NCBI GenBank assembly: GCA_937881155.1
Contig: CALGFI010000064.1
Coordinates: forward strand, 1-9,426
Direction of reading: 5' to 3'
From: an uncultured bacterium
GTDB lineage: Bacteria > Actinomycetota > UBA4738 > HRBIN12
Length of the DNA stretch: 9,426 bases
Each line of letters begins with the position of its first letter. Positions within the stretch are counted from its first letter, which is position 1. Positions 7,020 to 9,426 of this stretch are shown here, in pieces. The position numbers and the translations under genes are program-made. Below the pieces are notes generated by a model. That model was not told the DNA's origin, searched no databases, and was given only the letters and a program-made list of their open reading frames with translations.

Positions 7020-7853
7020 ATGGCCGTTCGGAAGTACAAGCCGACGTCGCCCGCGAGGCGGGGCGCCAGCGTGTCCTCGTTCGACGAGATCACACGCTCC
7101 TCGCCGGAGCGCAAGCTCGTCGACAAGGGTCGGAATCGTGCCGGGCGTAACACCCACGGCCGCATCACCACGCGTCACCAGGGCGGCGGCAACAAGCGCC
7201 GCTACCGCGTGATCGACTTCAAGCGGAACAAGGACGGCGTTCCGGCGAAGGTCGCGCACATCGAGTACGACCCGAACCGCACGGCGCGCATCGCGCTGCT
7301 GCACTACGCCGACGGCGAGAAGCGGTACATCCTGGCGCCGAACGGTCTGTCGCAGGGCGCCCGCGTGGTATCTGGCGAGGGTGCCGACGTCCGGCCGGGG
7401 AACGCGCTCCCGCTCCGGAACATCCCGGTGGGGACCACGGTGCACGCCGTCGAGCTCAAGCCCGGTGGCGGTGCGCGGATGGCGCGATCGGCCGGCGCGA
7501 GCGTGCAGGTGATGGCCAAGGAGGCCGGCTACGCCACCATACGCCTGCCGTCCGGCGAGACCCGGATGGTCCTGGCCTCTTGCAGGGCAACCGTCGGCGA
7601 GGTCGGCAACGCCGAGCACGAGCTCGTTCAGCTCGGCAAGGCGGGGCGGTCCCGGTGGAAGCGGAAGCGGCCGTCGGTCCGCGGCGTGGCGATGAACCCG
7701 GTCGACCATCCGCTCGGCGGCGGCGAAGGCAAGAGCTCGGGCGGTCGTCACCCGACGACCCCGTGGGGGAAGCCCGAGGGCCGTACGCGCAAGAAGAAGA
7801 AGGCGTCGAGCAAGCTCATCGTGCGGCGCCGCGGGAAGGGGCGTGGCCAGTGA
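7020..7853 (+). CDS. rplB: 50S ribosomal protein L2
   Basis: L2 is needed for subunit association, tRNA binding and peptidyl-transferase activity. The product has 277 residues, a standard length. The OB-fold N-terminal half has GRNTHGRITTRHQGGGNKR at 42-60 and KVAHIEYDPNRTA. The SH3-like C-terminal half has ELKPGGGARMARSAG, the VRGVAMNPVDHP motif and GGRHPTTPWGKP. His230 in NPVDHP corresponds to E. coli His229, implicated in peptidyl transfer. The second histidine of the family's usual DHPHGGGEG is Leu232 here. The C-terminus is strongly basic. ATG 7020 lies four bases after the rplW stop, with GGGGA (7006-7010) upstream. The stop overlaps the rpsS start as GTGA. Confidence 0.98.
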   Translation: MAVRKYKPTSPARRGASVSSFDEITRSSPERKLVDKGRNRAGRNTHGRITTRHQGGGNKRRYRVIDFKRNKDGVPAKVAHIEYDPNRTARIALLHYADGEKRYILAPNGLSQGARVVSGEGADVRPGNALPLRNIPVGTTVHAVELKPGGGARMARSAGASVQVMAKEAGYATIRLPSGETRMVLASCRATVGEVGNAEHELVQLGKAGRSRWKRKRPSVRGVAMNPVDHPLGGGEGKSSGGRHPTTPWGKPEGRTRKKKKASSKLIVRRRGKGRGQ

Positions 7854-8131
7854 CGCGCAGCATCAAGAAGGGCCCGTTCGTCGACGACCACCTGATGATC
7901 AGGATCGTCGAGATGAACCGGCGCAACGAGAAGAAGGTCGTGCGCACCTGGTCGCGCCGCTCGACGATCGTGCCCGATATGGTCGGTCACACGATCGCCG
8001 TGCACGACGGGCGGAAGCACGTCCCGCTGTACATCTCCGAGTCGATGGTCGGGCACAAGCTCGGCGAGTTCGCGCCCACGCGGACGTTCCGATCGCACGC
8101 GCGCGCGGAACGATCGACGACCGCGAGGTAG
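7850..8131 (+). CDS. rpsS: 30S ribosomal protein S19
   Basis: S19 binds the 30S head, forms a complex with S13 and contacts the A-site tRNA and the inter-subunit bridge to the 50S. The product has 93 residues, the family's usual length. It begins TRSIKKGPFVDDHL. It then has RTWSRRSTIVPDMVGHTIAVHDGR at about 24-47, a segment known from all bacterial S19 proteins, followed by MVGHKLGEFAPTRTF and a basic tail. GTG 7850 was chosen because it gives this conserved N-terminus. It overlaps the rplB stop by four bases (GTGA) and has AAGGGG (7836-7841) 8 nt upstream. Confidence 0.97.
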   Translation: MTRSIKKGPFVDDHLMIRIVEMNRRNEKKVVRTWSRRSTIVPDMVGHTIAVHDGRKHVPLYISESMVGHKLGEFAPTRTFRSHARAERSTTAR

Positions 8132-8145
8132 AGGGAACGGAAGAC

Positions 8146-8490
8146 ATGCAAGCCAAGGCGACGGTGAAATACGCGAGGATCACGCCCTCCAAGGCGCGCC
8201 GAGTGATCGAGATGATCCGCGGGCGCCAGATCGACGAGGCGCGTCGCATCCTGCGCTTCTCGCCGCTCGGCGCTGCGAAGACGGTGGAGAAGGCGCTGAA
8301 CTCTGCCGTGGCGAATGCCGAGCAGCAGCCGGGGGTCGCGCCGCAGAACCTCGTCGTCGAGCGGGCGTGGGTCGACGAGGGCCCGACGCTCAAGCGTTGG
8401 CGTCCCCGCGCCTACGGCCGCGCGACCAAGGTGTTCAAGCGCACGTCGCACATCACGCTGGTAGTCACGTCGTTGGGAGAGGAAGAGTAA
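8146..8490 (+). CDS. rplV: 50S ribosomal protein L22
   Basis: L22 binds all domains of 23S rRNA. Its long beta-hairpin forms, with L4, the narrowest point of the exit tunnel, where macrolides and stalling peptides act. The product has 114 residues. The globular part has ITPSKARRVIEMIRG and a helix with NSAVANAEQ. The hairpin at about 76-104 reads VDEGPTLKRWRPRAYGRA and then RTSHITLVV. The tip triplet Leu82-Lys83-Arg84 aligns with E. coli Met82-Lys83-Arg84, whose deletion gives erythromycin resistance; it is intact here. The start is ATG 8146 with AGAGGGAA (8130-8137) 8 nt upstream, overlapping the rpsS stop. The stop TAA directly abuts the rpsC GTG. Confidence 0.97.
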   Translation: MQAKATVKYARITPSKARRVIEMIRGRQIDEARRILRFSPLGAAKTVEKALNSAVANAEQQPGVAPQNLVVERAWVDEGPTLKRWRPRAYGRATKVFKRTSHITLVVTSLGEEE

Positions 8491-9426
8491 GTGGGTCACA
8501 AGGTCAACCCGTACGGGTTCCGTCTGGGGGTCATCTACCCCTGGAAGTCCAACTGGTTCGCCCGGCGCGATTACGCGACCCAGCTGCACGAGGACGTCTG
8601 GATCCGAAAGCACATCCGGTCGCGCCTGGCGCGCGCGGGAATCTCGAGCATCGACATCGAGCGCAAGGGTGACCAGATCTGGGTGTACATCCGCACTGCC
8701 CGGCCGGGGATCGTGATCGGCAGGAAGGGCGCGGAGGTCGACCGGATCCGCAAGGACATCGAGCGGGTCACCAAGAAGCGCGTCGACGTGAAGGTCGAGG
8801 ACATGAACTCCGCCGCGTCGGAGGCGCGCCCCGAGACCGACGCGACGCTGCTCTCGCAGGGCGTTGCCGAGCAGCTCGCCGGTCGCGTGTCGTTCCGCCG
8901 CGCGATGCGCAGGGCCGTTCAGACCGCCATGCGCTCGGGTGCCCTCGGCGTTCGCGTGCAATGCGGAGGCCGCCTGGGCGGGACCGAGATGTCGCGGCGG
9001 GAGTGGTACCGCGAGGGCCGCGTCCCGTTGCACACGCTGCGCGCGAAGATCGATTTCGGTCAGGCCGAAGCCAAGACGACGTTTGGCCAGATCGGCGTGA
9101 AGGTGTGGGTCTACCACGGCGACGAGATCCCGCAGGCGGAGCAGGAAACCGAGCGTCTGCGCGCTCGTGCCATCGCGCAGGTGGCCAGCGGCGGCGGCGC
9201 CTCGACCGGCGCGCTCATCACCGACGTCCGCGAGGCCGCCGAGGTCGCCGAACCCGACGAGCCTGTCGCCCCCGCGCAAGCCGCCGATGAGGACACGGCC
9301 GAGACGGAGGAACCGTCCGGCTCGACGACGAGCGACGCGGCCGAAACGGAGAGATCGTCCGAGCGTGCGACGGCCGAGACGGAGGAACCGACGTCGGCGA
9401 CGAGTGGAGCGGCCGAGGCGGAGGGA
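8491..9426 (+). CDS. rpsC: 30S ribosomal protein S3 with a long acidic tail (3' partial)
   Basis: S3 lies at the mRNA entry channel of the 30S head and contributes to helicase activity. The 312 codons visible run past the right edge without a stop. The N-terminus GHKVNPYGFRLGV is typical. The type II KH domain has its GRKG loop at 77-80 (IVIGRKGAEVDRIRK). The C-terminal domain has RRAMRRAVQTAM, GRLGGTEMSR and KVWVYHGDEIP, where the family core normally ends, near residue 214. About 98 further residues follow, rich in Ala, Glu, Thr and Ser, with repeats. S3 proteins are usually about 210-275 residues, so this tail is unusually long. The start is GTG 8491, with AGAGGA (8478-8483) 7 nt upstream inside rplV. 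rplP probably follows outside the window. Confidence 0.96.
   Translation, partial: MGHKVNPYGFRLGVIYPWKSNWFARRDYATQLHEDVWIRKHIRSRLARAGISSIDIERKGDQIWVYIRTARPGIVIGRKGAEVDRIRKDIERVTKKRVDVKVEDMNSAASEARPETDATLLSQGVAEQLAGRVSFRRAMRRAVQTAMRSGALGVRVQCGGRLGGTEMSRREWYREGRVPLHTLRAKIDFGQAEAKTTFGQIGVKVWVYHGDEIPQAEQETERLRARAIAQVASGGGASTGALITDVREAAEVAEPDEPVAPAQAADEDTAETEEPSGSTTSDAAETERSSERATAETEEPTSATSGAAEAEG
9295..9426 (+). repeat. In-frame imperfect repeats in the S3 tail
   Basis: A 21-base stretch at 9295-9315 recurs exactly at 9370-9390, 75 bases (25 codons) later. A shorter core, CGGCCGARRCGGAG, occurs four times, starting at 9296, 9338, 9371 and 9410, with steps of 42, 33 and 39 bases. All steps are multiples of three, so each copy encodes AETE or AEAE. 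Residues from 269 onwards therefore form acidic Ala/Glu/Thr/Ser repeats. The right limit is set by the window edge. Confidence 0.8.

Noticed and set aside
7987..9279. A 430-codon minus-strand frame opposite rpsS, rplV and rpsC
   Set aside because: Same pattern of biased composition with no domain and no ribosome-binding context. It is a shadow of the real genes.

Overview
The window holds a conserved translation-machinery cluster in a high-GC bacterium. All genes are on the + strand: the 3' end of rpoC, then rpsL-rpsG-fusA-tuf (str operon), running directly into rpsJ-rplC-rplD-rplW-rplB-rpsS-rplV-rpsC (S10 operon). The DNA is about two-thirds G+C by eye. Protein features point to Actinomycetota or a nearby deep branch: L3 has the GACATP motif in place of the proteobacterial GQNQTP, and L2 and S12 have actinobacterial-looking segments. 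EF-Tu also has residues I associate with Chloroflexi- or Thermus-type sequences (DMPGH in G3, an AIAH segment after switch I). No finer placement is claimed.

Layout. Bases 3-359 are the C-terminus of RNA polymerase beta'. Bases 360-796 are the only long non-coding stretch. It carries a perfect 12-bp hairpin after rpoC, a sigma70-type promoter (TTGACA-N18-TAACCT) and a leader of about 225 nt. The leader holds a strong stem-loop, a weaker longer stem and a terminator-like hairpin. The first and last of these share arm sequences, so they could form mutually exclusive structures, as in an attenuator. Twelve genes follow with gaps of 35 nt or less, or with 1-4 nt overlaps. No second promoter or terminator is visible, and the tuf-rpsJ junction is only 28 nt. 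The simplest reading is one str-S10 transcription unit driven from the promoter near 537-566 and continuing beyond the window.

Function. The genes supply small-subunit proteins (S12, S7, S10, S19, S3), large-subunit proteins (L3, L4, L23, L2, L22) and the two main elongation GTPases (EF-G, EF-Tu). Five of the twelve starts are GTG, and several junctions suggest translational coupling.

This is mainly an ordinary housekeeping region and I see no new gene system. The points worth a second look are the attenuator-like leader, an S12 with arginine at the streptomycin-linked position 88, an S3 with a long acidic repeat-bearing tail that is still open at the window edge, and the loss of the spacers that carry classical E. 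coli-type S7 and L4 feedback sites.
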